Of a stretch of DNA of 64,000 nucleotides, positions 12,201-21,475 are shown one piece after another; the first letter of the stretch is position 1; every line of letters begins with the position of its first letter. This stretch comes from Coenobita brevimanus (taxonomy: Eukaryota > Arthropoda > Malacostraca > Decapoda > Coenobitidae). The position numbers and the translations under genes were made by a program. The DNA lies in the NCBI GenBank assembly GCA_032717465.1, contig CM064697.1, positions 3,235,501 to 3,299,500 on the forward strand. Direction: 5' to 3'. The notes under the pieces were generated by a model, which ran no database searches, was not told the DNA's origin, and was given only the letters and a program-made list of their open reading frames with translations.

Positions 12201-14628
12201 ATTGAGACACCTGGTGGTTTTGTGTTGTAAAACACCAGTTAGAATGATAGTTACATGTCTGACATCCTTAGGTCTGAATATCCAAGAGGAAACTGGAGCT
12301 TTTTATAAATATATTATCACCAAGAGTGTAAATTTGGTAATCGATCATTAAATGTTCTGAACTGCAGTAGCCTAACCCAAGGCTTTTCTGTCTCAAGAGG
12401 GTATTGTGGGACTGGTCAGAAATCTTATTCACATATCATTTTTTCAAACTTCTCTTTTCACTGCAGATTTTTCATATATCAAGTTGTTCATTATCAGCTA
12501 AGACATTATTAACTCACAGAATCCAGGCAGTATAATTTTTATTTTATTCTTGCAGCTGCCAGATGGTTTTATGCAGTGTAGGAAGGGCCTTTTTTATGGA
12601 GGGGGTTTGTTGATGCTGCCCTTAGCCCCTTGACATAGAAAGTCTCTCCGAAGTTGAATACACTCAGGAGATTTTTTTTTTTTTTTTAAATGTGAGGAAG
12701 AAGGAACCAAAGGCCATGAGTCTGCAATAACTGTTCCCTCCTACAGAGAAACAAAATACAAGAGAGAGCCAAATTCAAGATCCAATTATTTCGAGATGCC
12801 TGGACACACTGCGTTTGAAAGAGTGGAGATCATAGGAAGCAGGAAATACAGACAGAGGGAGACAGTTCCAGAGTTGACCTGTTGCATAAATGAAGGACTG
12901 GGAGTAACGGTTGACTCTTGCATTAGAGAGTTGGACAGAAAAGGGATGAGAGTTTGCTGCGAGGCGGGTGCTACACGCCCGTCGTATAGGTGGAGGAATG
13001 CATGCAGACAGTTCAGAGGAGCAGTGACCATTGAAGTAACGATAGAAAAGAGATAAAGATGCAACAGTGCGGCGAAGAGACAGAAGTTGAAGGGAGTCAG
13101 TAAGAGGAGGAGAGTTAATGAGACGAAAAGCCTTTGACTCCACCCTATTGAGAAGAGCTGTATGTTGGGAACCTCCCCACACATGAGAGTTGTACTCCAC
13201 ACAGGGTCGGATAAAACCCGTGTATAGAGTCAACAGTTGTGCAGGGGTAAAGAAGGAATGGAGTCAGCTTAGCACACCTAATCTCTTAGAAGCCGATTTT
13301 ACAAGAGATGTATATGATCTTTCAGAGACAAGTCCTGAGTAAATGAAACCCCAAGCAAGTTCAAGGATGATGCAGAATTAAGCTGAATATTATTAAACAT
13401 TAGTGGGTACACCTGTGGAAGATTTTGTCGGGTTGATAGGTGTAAGAACTGAGTCTTTGATGCATTAAAAACAACAAGATTATTTTTACCCCAGTCAGAG
13501 ATACGAGCCAAGTCAGACATTAGGTGTGCCATAGACTCATTCCTTGTTTGTTGAAGTAACTGCTGAGATGGACGTTATGGGAACCGAATGGAAAGGTGAA
13601 GAGTGGAGTCATCAGTGTATGAGTGGATAGGGTTAGTTGTACAGCGTAGAAGGACATTGATGAATAAAAGGAAGAGAGTTGGTGATAGGACAGAGCCCTG
13701 AGGAACACCACTGTTGATAAATCTAGGAGAAGAACGATGGCCATCTACAACAGCGGCTATAGAACGACCAGAAAGGAAGCTAGAGATGAAGGCACAGATA
13801 GAAGGATAGAAACCGTAAGAGGGCAGTTTGGAAATTAAAGATTTATGCCAGACTCGATCAAAAGCCTTTGAGATGTCAAGTGCAATGGCAAAGCTTTCTC
13901 CAAAGTCCCGAAAGGAGGATGACCAGGAGTCTGAATGGTAGGTGAGAAGATCGCCAGTGGAGCGTCGCTGATGGAACCCATACTGACGATCAGAAAGAAG
14001 GTTGTAATAGGAAAGATGCTTTAAAATTTTTCTATTAAGAATTGACTCGAAAACTTTTGAGATACAGGATGTTAAAGCAATTGGATGATAGTTAGAGGGT
14101 TGGGAATGGTCACCCTTCTTCGGGACTGGCTGAATGAGAGCAAACTTCTAGCAAGAAGGAAAGGTACAAGTTGATAGACAAAGGCGAAAGAGTTTGGTTA
14201 GGCAGGGTGTAAACACAGAAGCACAGTGAGAACAACAGGAGGGTCTCCATCAGGCCCATATGCCATGTTAGTATTGTGACCTGTGATGGCAGAAAATACA
14301 TCAGCTTTAGAAATTTTAATGTCAGGCATGAGGAAGTGAGAGGGGGGAACAGCACCGGAATTGTCTAAGGTGGAATTGGAGGAGAAAGTCTGAGCGAAGA
14401 GATCTGCTTTATCAGTAGAAGATGCTTTGACCTCTTTCAGGAATTCCCCTTAGAAGGAGTAAGAATGACAATCATCCAGGTTCTTTGTCTTTACATATCT
14501 CTCATCATCTCTCATGTCTACTGTTTCAGTAATAAATTAAACAACTCATGTCATCTACAGTATTTAGCTGAAGGTCTGCCCTCTCCAGTATATACCAGTT
14601 ATTTCTCTTTCATATACTGCAAATAGTA

Positions 14629-14668
<40 letters not shown>

Positions 14669-16031
14669 CACTCAATCCTTGTAAACCGCATGTTTATAAA
14701 CCACAGATTCGTAAACCGCGGCAAAGTGGCTGTCAGACTGCCAGCACACTTAAACTGCTGTTAAGTCACGAAAATCGCGGATCTAGGCACCGAAGTGGGC
14801 CTTTTCCGAGGAGAATCGTAAACTGCGGCATTCAATTTGATAACTGCGACCCAACAACCAATCACCACTTGTCCCTGGTGGCAAATGTGCATACTAATGC
14901 CGCCATGTCGTTGTTGTTCTGCCCGCCAACCCGCACAGTACAGAGCATCGCCGTGCGGTACGAGAGCTACCTGCCTTTTTTTGTGTACTTTCCCCCCACC
15001 TTCTACCTTCCATGGACCCTCCCGAACCCCCGAAGAAGCGCTCTAAGCACTATGGCATCAAGAAGCAGCCGCCGTTGTCGTACAGTCAACGTTTGGAGCT
15101 CATTTGTCGTGTTGAGAAGGGAGAGAAGTTTGCAACCTGGCGAAAGAATCTGGGAGGAACGAGTCGACGAATCTGAGCCTGAACCACAGCCTGGCCCTTC
15201 ACACACTGAGGACGTGGATGACGTAGCATCAGTCATCTCTGAGGCAGACTTTGAGGGCTTCCTGAGGGAGGCTGAGGAGCTGAAGAAGGGAGAACAGCAT
15301 GAGGGAGCACCCCCACCTCATGCTGAGAGGTTCTAAGTTCTTCGCAACACCACTCCACTTCATTCACTTAAGCAATATCGTCATAAGATTAAGGTGAGAT
15401 CCCTTAACATTGCTTATTTCTATTAAATATATTCATTGAATATTCCTAAATTTGTATGTTTGTGTTTGATGGTGCCAAGATAGGTGTAGGTAGGGTGCTT
15501 TGGGGAGTGGTTGGCCAAAGTCCAGACCCTTATTAATTTTTCACATAAGAGTTATTATTTATAAACCACGGATTTTGTAAACCGTGGCAGTGGTCCAGAC
15601 CCAAATTGCTGCTGTTTACGAGGATTGAGTGTACTCTCTTCCATTCTGTCTACATTTCCTGCTCATTCCAGTGTTTTCTTTAATTTTTAGTAACCAGTCT
15701 TTCAATTTACTTGTATTTGTGTTTCAGTCTTTTATTGTCCTATCAGGAATGTAGAGGCATAGGGCTGGGGCACTCATTCTCAACCTATATAGCAAGATTG
15801 ACCGGTTGTTGTTCCTTTTGTGGCATTATGTGAGCCTGTTGCCTAGTAGTTGGTGTTCCTAGCTTACATCTTGCCTGTTGGCAGGTGCTGAACATCAAGG
15901 CTTCACTCAAGTCACAGGTTCAGGAGGGTGATGAGGCGCTAGTTTCTGATTCCCGTGACCATGACAAGAAGCGCCCACCGAAGAAGGGTATCCGGGCATC
16001 ATCTGCAAAGTTCTGGCCAAAGAGTTCATAA
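2942..16031 (+). CDS. CSN7: COP9 signalosome complex subunit 7, five coding exons
   Basis: CSN7 is a PCI-domain scaffold subunit of the COP9 signalosome, the nuclear/cytosolic complex that removes NEDD8 from cullins through CSN5 and so resets cullin-RING ubiquitin ligases. Coding exons are 2942-3100, 4308-4563, 5999-6108, 11132-11242 and 15885-16031. They sum to 783 nt, 260 residues plus TAA, close to the roughly 264-275 residues of vertebrate CSN7 paralogues. Family hallmarks visible in order: [15 protein letters not shown] (about residues 34-48), [43 protein letters not shown], a SWCDTC stretch, and a C-terminus [12 protein letters not shown]. The PCI fold covers roughly residues 50-165, followed by a helical tail. 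All introns are GT-AG and phases agree (0, 1, 0, 0). The start is the first ATG that gives a family-length N-terminus. Introns of 1.2, 1.4, 5.0 and 4.6 kb carry many transposon remnants. Confidence 0.95.
3101..4307 (+). other. CSN7 intron 1
   Basis: AT-rich intron of 1.2 kb flanked by GTAAGT and TTGGCAG. I see no repeat or coding exon in it. An open stretch at 3525-3779 is listed among the rejected items. Confidence 0.85.
4308..4563 (+). CDS. CSN7: CSN7 coding exon 2 (PCI core)
   Basis: Acceptor TTGGCAG ends at 4307 and donor GTTAGT starts at 4564. Encodes residues 54-138 and the first base of 139, including [26 protein letters not shown] and [13 protein letters not shown], which form the core of the PCI winged-helix region. 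The downstream intron is phase 1 and is completed by AT at 5999-6000. Confidence 0.95.
4564..5998 (+). other. CSN7 intron 2
   Basis: AT-rich 1.4-kb intron with a possible decayed pogo-like element (4938-5346) and, near 5150-5205, a weak match to the second MITE family (AAGTGCTATGACAAGGATGT). No coding content seen. Confidence 0.8.
4938..5346. mobile_element. Possible decayed pogo/Tigger-like non-autonomous element
   Basis: The left end CAGTAGACGTTCATGTTAGTG and, on the opposite strand, the right end CAGACCCTCACTATAACGGAC share a degenerate inverted pattern. Both resemble pogo-class ends, which often read CAGT-x-GACCCTCG. The interior is non-coding. The similarity is weak and the assignment tentative. 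Confidence 0.3.
5999..6108 (+). CDS. CSN7: CSN7 coding exon 3
   Basis: Acceptor TGTTACAG ends at 5998 and donor GTTAGT starts at 6109. Encodes residues 139-175, [17 protein letters not shown] through PDIVATLQ. The GKLDQ and IGRDI motifs are diagnostic for CSN7. This exon is only 110 nt and has no ATG-initiated open frame of its own. Confidence 0.93.
6543..7240. mobile_element. piggyBac-like non-autonomous element 1
   Basis: Flanked by TTAA on both sides (6543-6546 and 7237-7240), with terminal inverted repeats TTAACCCGCCCCGTAC at the left and the complement of TTAACCCGCCTCGTAC at the right (15 of 16 match). TTAA target duplications with TTAACCC-type ends are the hallmark of the piggyBac superfamily. 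The 0.7-kb interior is non-coding but aligns by eye over its whole length with 9974-10750. C and G homopolymers occur at 6602-6617 and 7024-7039. Confidence 0.75.
8465..8640 (-). pseudogene. mariner-type transposase C-terminus, broken
   Basis: Reading the minus strand down from about 8625 gives [13 protein letters not shown], then after a one-base frameshift [20 protein letters not shown], then [16 protein letters not shown] and a TAA. Mariner/SETMAR-type transposases end in a similar FxSDEEV...AVNxYLxxQ...W-x-KC-x-x-x-x-GDY-VEK. Here the Tyr codon after GD appears to have become TAA, and VEK follows it in frame. Only the last 60 residues or so survive, so the copy is dead. A scrap of the following 3' region (AAAGTTCTCAGTCTCACCC, 8403-8421) recurs near 20417. 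Confidence 0.7.
8641..8960. other. No recognisable feature
   Basis: AT-rich sequence between the mariner remnant and LINE copy 2. It may include decayed mariner interior, but no further transposase motif can be read. Confidence 0.5.
8961..9662 (+). pseudogene. LINE family A, copy 2
   Basis: A second 5'-truncated copy of the element at 438. It begins at almost the same internal point (GACTGGTGCAGAATTTTGGT) and shows a remnant of [11 protein letters not shown], then in another frame [13 protein letters not shown] (about 9437-9480). Several frameshifts separate the pieces. It ends abruptly at 9662, where a SINE-like copy begins. Not functional. Confidence 0.75.
9663..9880 (+). mobile_element. 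SINE-like element, copy 3 (GATA-tail subtype)
   Basis: Head with imperfect hairpin (9681-9711) and GGTGTTAACCATATAACC. Unlike copies 1 and 2 it continues into CTCCCTACGTGTCAGCAAGT, then CACCCCTTACAGGCTTATGG, and ends in (GATA)n at 9859-9877. The same head therefore occurs with two different 3' bodies. Confidence 0.6.
9974..10750. mobile_element. piggyBac-like non-autonomous element 2
   Basis: TTAA at 9974-9977 and 10747-10750, with ends TTAACCTGCCCCAT and (complement) TTAACCAGCCATGT. The interior is colinear with element 1: shared landmarks include TTTTATGAGAAACATTGA, CACATTGTCATC and AAATGTGCAAATG. It carries a (TTTA)n insertion near 10231-10250 and more decayed ends, so it is probably the older copy. 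No transposase can be read. Confidence 0.7.
10755..10945 (+). repeat. LINE family A 3' tail, isolated copy
   Basis: Corresponds to 1245-1405: GACTCTGGGGTTTGAATGGT, then a TTCAGTTGAGCAGACTTTGG stretch, and a terminal GGATGATGATGA. Only the 3' UTR is present, as expected for an extreme 5' truncation on insertion. Confidence 0.65.
10991..11086 (+). repeat. 32-bp tandem repeat, three copies
   Basis: Three units, 10991-11022, 11023-11054 and 11055-11086; the last two are identical and the first differs by one base. Each starts with CRCCTAAGAG and ends in GGCAGGTTAA. The array ends 45 bp before CSN7 exon 4, and each unit contains a GCAG followed by GT. Confidence 0.9.
11132..11242 (+). CDS. CSN7: CSN7 coding exon 4
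   Basis: Acceptor TCTTCTCAG ends at 11131 and donor GTAAGG starts at 11243. Encodes residues 176-212, [20 protein letters not shown] and a charged helix ending NSLETE. This matches the WC-x-x-C helix after the PCI domain in the family. It follows a 5.0-kb intron and lies 45 bp downstream of a triplicated 32-bp repeat. Confidence 0.92.
11546..11965 (+). repeat. LINE family A 3' portion, copy 3
   Basis: Matches 1020-1405: GAGGCAAGGGAACTGATAAG, GTCTGTCAGATGGGTGAGCG and the shared GGAGCCAGGATTCTGGGGCC, ending in a GATGATG remnant. Coding potential is lost. Confidence 0.65.
12540..12669. mobile_element. Foldback MITE family 1, partial copy (interrupted by LINE)
   Basis: TTCTTGCAGCTGCCAGATGG and AAGTCTCTCCGAAGTTGAAT match the inner parts of family 1 copies (for example 30400-30510). 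The copy stops where the poly(T) of the minus-strand LINE starts. A continuation-like segment, TTAGAAGGAGTAAGAATGAC, resumes beyond the LINE at about 14450. Confidence 0.5.
12670..14445 (-). pseudogene. LINE family B, 5'-truncated, reverse transcriptase palm to C-terminus
   Basis: Minus-strand non-LTR retrotransposon with a poly(A) tail (T run 12671-12688 on the + strand). RT motifs in order: KAFDRVWHK (13842-13869), [14 protein letters not shown] (about 13672-13714), HSYTDDSTL with the catalytic TDD block (13608-13619, T where A is usual), [20 protein letters not shown] (about 13440-13510) and a long C-terminal frame (12775-13233) containing [16 protein letters not shown] and [11 protein letters not shown]. 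Frameshifts and stops separate the blocks, including one stop between KRLGVLS and LHSFF near 13285. Endonuclease and ORF1 are absent. The arrangement suits a Jockey/CR1-like clade, not resolved here. Confidence 0.88.
14667..15633 (+). mobile_element. Tigger/pogo-like element, internally deleted
   Basis: TA dinucleotides flank inverted ends CACTCAATCCTTGTAAAC (left) and the complement of CACTCAATCCTCGTAAAC (right), 17 of 18 matching. An ATG at 15012 opens a frame for about 54 codons ([32 protein letters not shown]). This resembles the N-terminal CENPB/HTH DNA-binding region of Tigger transposases, and it stops at 15173. In another frame the acidic segment [20 protein letters not shown], ending at 15336, resembles the family's C-terminal tail. 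The DDE catalytic core that should lie between them is absent, so this is a deletion derivative that cannot transpose by itself. Confidence 0.78.
15885..16031 (+). CDS. CSN7: CSN7 coding exon 5 and stop
   Basis: Acceptor TTGTTGGCAG ends at 15884 and TAA occupies 16029-16031. Encodes residues 213-260: [12 protein letters not shown], an acidic stretch [12 protein letters not shown], then a basic tail [18 protein letters not shown]. The basic tail with a conserved K-x-W-x-K-S end is typical of CSN7 C-termini, and the KKRPPKK patch could act in nuclear import (inference). Confidence 0.93.
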   Translation: MLNIKASLKSQVQEGDEALVSDSRDHDKKRPPKKGIRASSAKFWPKSS

Positions 16032-17092
16032 CATTGTCCATAGAGCACCTCCTTAAGAAATTTATATGATTAGTTGTTTGTACTACACTAGAATACTCTC
16101 CTTCAATTCATTTACAACATTTTTATTTCATCAGACACTATTTGTAGTTTCTCTTACTTATTGGTTTTTCTTTTCTTATTTCTCTTTCCCACCAACCCCA
16201 TTGAAACAGTGGGATGATGATACTGTAAATTATTTATATTTTACAGTGTGTTTTGAAGGTTTGTTTTGAAAAGTTTTAATGTTGGATTATGAATTCTGTT
16301 TATTTTCTTTCAAGCTGTAGTGTTACTTTCTTCCTGGTTATCAGGTAAAATTTCATGTAGCAGTTTTTATTATTTTTTATTATTGTAATTATTACTACTA
16401 ACCAGTAAGCTTAGATAAGCTTTGTTCTGTGATCTTGTAGATAGCCAACTCCAGAAAATTTGTTGTTATGAAAGTTGGCCATTAGTGATGTGCATCATTA
16501 AGAGCTAGCAGATCTGAAGAACATTACAGTGTGTTTGGAAGCAGTTGTAGGGTCTTACCATCAAGAGTTGACAAGTTTAAAAGATCCAAAGAGTATGTAA
16601 TGTATGACCGAATGCATCTACCCATTTGTTTTCATTTATTATCTTTTGGTAACTAACTCTTCCTTAAATGTTTTGCAGTACAGTAAGATGAGGATGCTTT
16701 TCTGTGGCATTACTTGTAATGAAATCATTGTCCTCACAGAAGATGCAGAACCCCTTCAGCTTGCTTACCACTTGTTGAGGAAGGCTGAGGGACATTGCTA
16801 ACACCAGTAAGAACATAAATGTTGTAATGAAGCTTATGTTGGTAATGTATTTGCTAGTATCACAGTCGATCAATTTATCTTTCATTTGTAGCTGAGCATA
16901 TTTTGTTTTGACAGTGCAGTACTGTCTTCCAGTTTTTGTAGGAAATAAAAGTGAATCCAGTATGGCTTTGTATTGTTCCAATTTCATGTATAGTCAGTTG
17001 TACAGTTCTCAGTTTGTCTTTGTACTTCTTGCTTTTGTAACTCATTTATCCCTAATAATACATTAATATTCAGTGAGACAGGAGTGAATAAA
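16032..17092 (+). other. CSN7 3' untranslated region and candidate poly(A) signals
   Basis: AT-rich sequence after the CSN7 stop without inserted repeats. The first canonical AATAAA is at 16944-16949 and a second at 17087-17092, giving 3' UTRs of roughly 0.9-1.1 kb. A short open frame at about 16690-16801 was examined and not accepted as an exon because it matches no family I know. Confidence 0.5.
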
Positions 17093-17404
17093 ATAATATG
17101 ATGGCAGCCATTATACAAGAGGAACTCATCATTTTGAAGTAACAAAATAATAGTGTATTGCTAGGGATGATTGTGTAGCTACCTTTTGAGTTGTTGAATT
17201 GTCCTTTTCAGACAACTCGCCCCAGATAGGGTGGTCATGCCATAAATTTCCAGTCATCTTTATACTGTGATTATACGTCTTTCCTGCTTTCGCATCCATA
17301 TACAACTTGTTTCATTCATCTCTTCTAAAGCTAAGATGATCCCCTTAAAAATATAATTTGTATTGGATATTTTCTTTAGGTGCTGGAAATCTAATCTAAT
17401 TGCC
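17093..17404. other. Intergenic, no feature seen
   Basis: AT-rich unique sequence between the CSN7 poly(A) signals and a SINE-like copy. Confidence 0.6.
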
Positions 17405-17605
17405 AGCCTTATCTATCTATCTATGTATTGCCAGACGCCACAATCCCACAAGGGTTGGCTATTTGACTTTGAGTTATTTGTTTCCACCAACCCACTTTCT
17501 GACACATAGAGAGCACGTATGGTTTGGTTATATGGTTACCACCCAGCGTTGTAAATGGTTTCTAGGCATACAGGAAACCATTTGGCATGTCACTTAGTGT
17601 AAAGC
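17405..17605 (-). mobile_element. SINE-like element, copy 4 (GATA-tail subtype, inverted)
   Basis: Begins with (TATC)n, the complement of the GATA tail, then TATTGCCAGACGCCACAATC, GAGCACGTATGGTTTGGTTA, and the hairpin head (17553-17565 pairing with 17571-17583, one mismatch region). Same structure as copy 3 on the opposite strand. Confidence 0.6.
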
Positions 17606-18824
17606 CATCTGTAAAGGAAAGAAAAGCAATAAGAAGTGACCTGTCTTCTATATCAGCCTCTCGAAGTCATCACCTCCCTCCCAGACAAGCCATATTCATC
17701 ATACCTGAACAGTGGCAGGTCATCCTTATGTTTTTGTCTCTTAAATAGTTCAGTACCATACTGTAAATATGTGTCATGTTCACAATGCCATCAATTGTTT
17801 AAATGGAAGGATTATACCCACATACTGATTTGGTAAATATTCTGAAGATACTGTACTACAAAATCAGCCAAACTTGAACTCTTCAGGTATGGCTGTAAAG
17901 TAGCTGCAGCAAGTGCTTGCTTTATGATTGGGATGCATTTTTGACAAACTGATTGTACCAATAACGAACTTAATGTTGTAGAGATCGTAAGGTGTGAAAA
18001 CTGGTCAGATAAGAAGAAATTGTGTCTTGCATTTATCATAAAAGCAAAAAAAAATAGTAAAAGGGAAAGGATTCTAAATTTTTATTGACTGTGTAAACTA
18101 ATGATTGCACACTAAGCGATCTTGTAACCAGGGTGTGCTGCATCTGAGAAGCTGGTATTGCAGAAGTACAGTGGGTTTGCTTTTGTGCAAAGTTGATAAT
18201 TATGACACATCTTTTTAATAACATGCAGGCATATGCCATTAGTCTTTATATATATAGTAAGTCCTTGTTTTATATCACCTTTTTTACTTTCTTTTTTTTT
18301 ATGTTGAGCTTATAGTTATTCACAAAATTTTACTAAAACATTTAATACATGTACCAGTGTGGGTTACATTTCTTAATCTCTTCCGATACTGTAGCGTAGA
18401 CCTACCATCAGCCAGGTATTTATTATCAGCCAACTGGGCTGCTGCATGTATTCTTTTGTGGTTGTGTATTTTATCCAGTTTTGATACTGCATTGAGTATC
18501 AAGATATGCCACACTTTATTCTACCTCGCATATGAACGTTCTTAATTGCACTGTTACTCCTTCCCTCAGTCATCCACTTTCCTATCACAGTTGCCTCACT
18601 TTTTAAATAAGCTGAGAGATCAGCCACGAGTCTTCAGTTGTGATCATGACTTGTCGGTTTTGTGTGCTGATCTGTTAGCTTTTTACTGTGAATTATACAA
18701 AATTTTGTATGCAGCCATACATCATTATATTTATATCACATGCAAATAAAGATAGCACCATTGAGACCACAAGTATACTTCATCAGTGTTATGCCTGTAA
18801 GTGTATACAGTATTGTTTCATTCA
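17606..18824. other. Intergenic, no feature seen
   Basis: AT-rich, low repeat content; no coding exon or RNA gene recognised. Confidence 0.6.
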
Positions 18825-19345
18825 TTTCATTCATTCATCATCCAATCCTACATTGCTCCATGAGGAGCATAGGAGCTCGGGGCTAGGCAACTTGGTCCTG
18901 ATGTTTAAGGTGAGAGTGACCAGCCTCACTCATCCCTGAGTGGCATTACGTGAGCAATAAACCCCAACCATCCCTTGGATATATATACCATCACTGGCTC
19001 AATCCTATTGGAGCGCTGTTATTACCTACTAAACCACCAGGCACCAAAACTTGGTTATATGGTTACCATCCAGTGTAGTAAATGGTTTCCTGGTGTACAC
19101 AAAACCATTTGGCTTGTCACTCAGTGTAGAATCACCCACAGGCAAAAGGAAGAGGAAAGAATGAAGGAAAGAAAGAGAAGGAGTGTAAAGTTACCTGTAG
19201 ACAAGGAGGAGGAAAGGATGAAGGAAAGAAAGATGGAAAAGGATAGAAGGAGAGAAGGATGGAGGAGAGGAATGGGCAGGCACCTGAGAGCAGCACAACA
19301 TCGAGTGAGTGGATGGTGAGCACCCCCACCTCGATAAGTTGACCC
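18825..19345 (-). mobile_element. SINE-like element, copy 5 (inverted, full architecture)
   Basis: Minus-strand copy: tail CATTCATTCATCATCCAATCC (18828-18846), box B-like complement around 18978-18990, the head hairpin (19080-19110, one arm decayed), the purine-rich complement of the pyrimidine lead (19140-19270) and the start segment near 19300-19330. Confidence 0.65.
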
Positions 19346-20453
19346 TGCGGAAGGCAGAATTTCCGGTAAGTCAAACTCTGACCAAGGTGTGACTTTAGCA
19401 TTTATTCAAAGGGTTACATTTTAGTTTCTTATATTCCAAGTGCTACATTTTAGACTAGTATATTCCAAAGGTTACATTTTAGTTTAATTGATTGTAAGGT
19501 GAAGTAAATAAGTGCAGAACTTTACATAATTAAGTGACTGATGCACCTTCCACCTGTGCAACCTATCCTAACCTAGTCTGTGACATGCACTGAATTGTTA
19601 TTATTTATTTTTATTGCCTTATAAATGCTTGTTTAGTTTAGTGTTAATAAACAAGTAATCGCATACAATCTGCAATTATTGGGGGGTAATATATATACAG
19701 TACAATATTTGCAATTATTTCCGGTTAGAAAATTCAGAAAGATGAACTACCTTAGCGCCCCACATAGTTCAACTAATGAAGAGTTTACTGTACAGTGATT
19801 ATTCAAGTATATAGGTGAAATATGCTTACATACTGAAAATTGTATATATTGGGAGGTTGTAACATTTTCAGTCTAGCCTGGACCTTCTTCAACTATGGTG
19901 GGGGGAGGGTGGAAGCAAATGGGTGAGCTGTAATATGTAGAAGTAAAGGGGAAACTGAAAGATGAAATAAATAGAGGAGGGTGGTTGAAGGGTAAAGACT
20001 GCCTATGCAGAGAAAATTGTTTTCAGACAGCATAACATCCTTCACTCCAGAACAGACAAGTAACATTAGCAAGAAAAGAGAAAAAAAAGATCTTTATGGG
20101 CACAAAGCTGGATGGCATCAGCAACCTACCCTTGAAACATTTAGGACCTCTCAGCTCTTCAATCACCAGTACACATCCATTTAATCATTATCAATTCTGC
20201 TTGTTTGAGCCTACGAATATCCTCCTCCTATATCGCCCAGGTCTTGCTGTACAGCATTATCCAATAGGTACTGCATACAGTGACCCTTTAGCACAGAGGG
20301 AGCACGCTCTCAATGTCAGGAGAGGCAACAGCTCCCGGAACTTCCTCTAGCCACTCCTTACCCTAGCCACAGAGGTAGCTCCAGCCCCATGTCCTGCACA
20401 TAGGTAGTATCTTCAAAAAGTTCTCAGCCTCACCCAGAAATGAGGGGAGTAAC
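19346..20453. other. Intergenic, mostly unique
   Basis: Contains a short repeated phrase GGTTACATTTTAGT (19410 and 19459) and, near 20417, AAGTTCTCAGCCTCACCCAG, a scrap matching the region after the mariner fragment at 8403. No gene recognised. Confidence 0.5.
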
Positions 20454-20540
20454 CACTCATCTTAAATATCAGGACCAACTGCCTAGCCCCGGGCTCCTAT
20501 GCTCCTCATGGGGCAACGTAGGATTGGATGATGGATGGAT

Positions 20541-20594
<54 letters not shown>

Positions 20595-20666
20595 TATATA
20601 TATATATGCATATATATATATGGTATATATATATATGTGTGTGTGTATGTATATAAAATGTGAATC

Positions 20667-20704
<38 letters not shown>

Positions 20705-20829
20705 CTCATCTTAAATGTCAGGACCAGCTGCCTAGCCCCGGGCTCCTACGCTCCTCATGGGGCAACGTAGGATTGGATGATGGATGGATGGATATATATA
20801 TATATATATATGTGTGTGTATGTATATAA
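20454..20829 (+). repeat. Two SINE 3' ends separated by (TA)n
   Basis: A SINE 3' segment (CATCTTAAATATCAGGACCA to GGATGGATGG, 20457-20542) is followed by an interrupted (TA)n tract to 20700. A second, nearly identical segment (20701-20792) and a second (TA)n/(TG)n tract follow. The pair looks like a local duplication that includes the tail microsatellite. Confidence 0.75.
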
Positions 20830-21295
20830 AATGCGAATCAAATACAGTACTATGAAAGCATGCCTATAGATGCAGGTGTAAAAGGGATGCCATTGCATAT
20901 CTCCTCAAATTTTGTACTAGTGCTGCATAGCACATTTGTGATGCATTCATGATGAGATATGGAGAGGGGGCAAAAATTCCCCATTTGCCCCCTCACTAAA
21001 ATTTTTTTCACTGAGAACCTAGGCCCAGGAGAATGGATGGAACTAGTTATTTTTAGAAGCTGATAAAGGGGAAGACCCTGGAGTTCAGACCAGTTACCTT
21101 TGCAACTGGGTTGATAGGTGGAGGATGGGGTGCTGAGTCCCCTTCCAACAACTATAGCAATACCCCAGATGCAGCAACCCTGGGATACAATGTGATATAC
21201 CATCATCTTGTAAGTGATATTAACTAATTAGACGATGGAGTGACCATCTGGTACATGTAAAGCGCATCTTTAAAAAAAAAAAAAAAAGTGCAGAT
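20830..21295. other. Intergenic, no feature recognised
   Basis: A minus-strand open stretch of 118 codons (20850-21206) covers most of it, but it contains no recognisable motif and is not called a gene. Confidence 0.45.
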
Positions 21296-21475
21296 TAATA
21301 GATGTGCGAGGTGGAGCCAGGATTCTGAGGGCTTGAATGATATCTGAATGACGATGGCTTGTTTCACTGGTCATAATGCTAGGTATCCTACTCTCATACT
21401 TTTCCTTTTTCTGTGCTTCTGCTGCCTACTTCGCCCATATCTAGGGGGGAAAAGGGGTCAGTATGATGAATGAAT
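21296..21475 (+). repeat. LINE family A 3' tail, isolated copy 2
   Basis: GTGGAGCCAGGATTCTGAGG and GGGCTTGAATGATATCTGAA correspond to 1265-1300, and the copy ends in GTATGATGAATGAATAG. Confidence 0.6.

Larger units (their letters stand above)
11243..15884 (+). other. CSN7 intron 4 (4.6 kb)
   Basis: Holds a LINE family A tail, a partial foldback MITE split by a minus-strand LINE, a long T run (14631-14664) and a Tigger-like element, listed separately. The remainder (11961-12535 and 15634-15884) is AT-rich unique intron. Confidence 0.85.

Noticed and set aside
12796..13056. A plus-strand frame of 86 codons
   Set aside because: It is the antisense shadow of the minus-strand LINE reverse transcriptase C-terminus.
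16604..16801. A short frame downstream of CSN7 as a possible extra exon
   Set aside because: CSN7 is complete at 16031, the peptide matches nothing I recognise, and the region has AT-rich 3' UTR composition.
20850..21206. A 118-codon minus-strand frame
   Set aside because: No motif, no coding-like codon use and no neighbouring signals; kept only as unassigned sequence.
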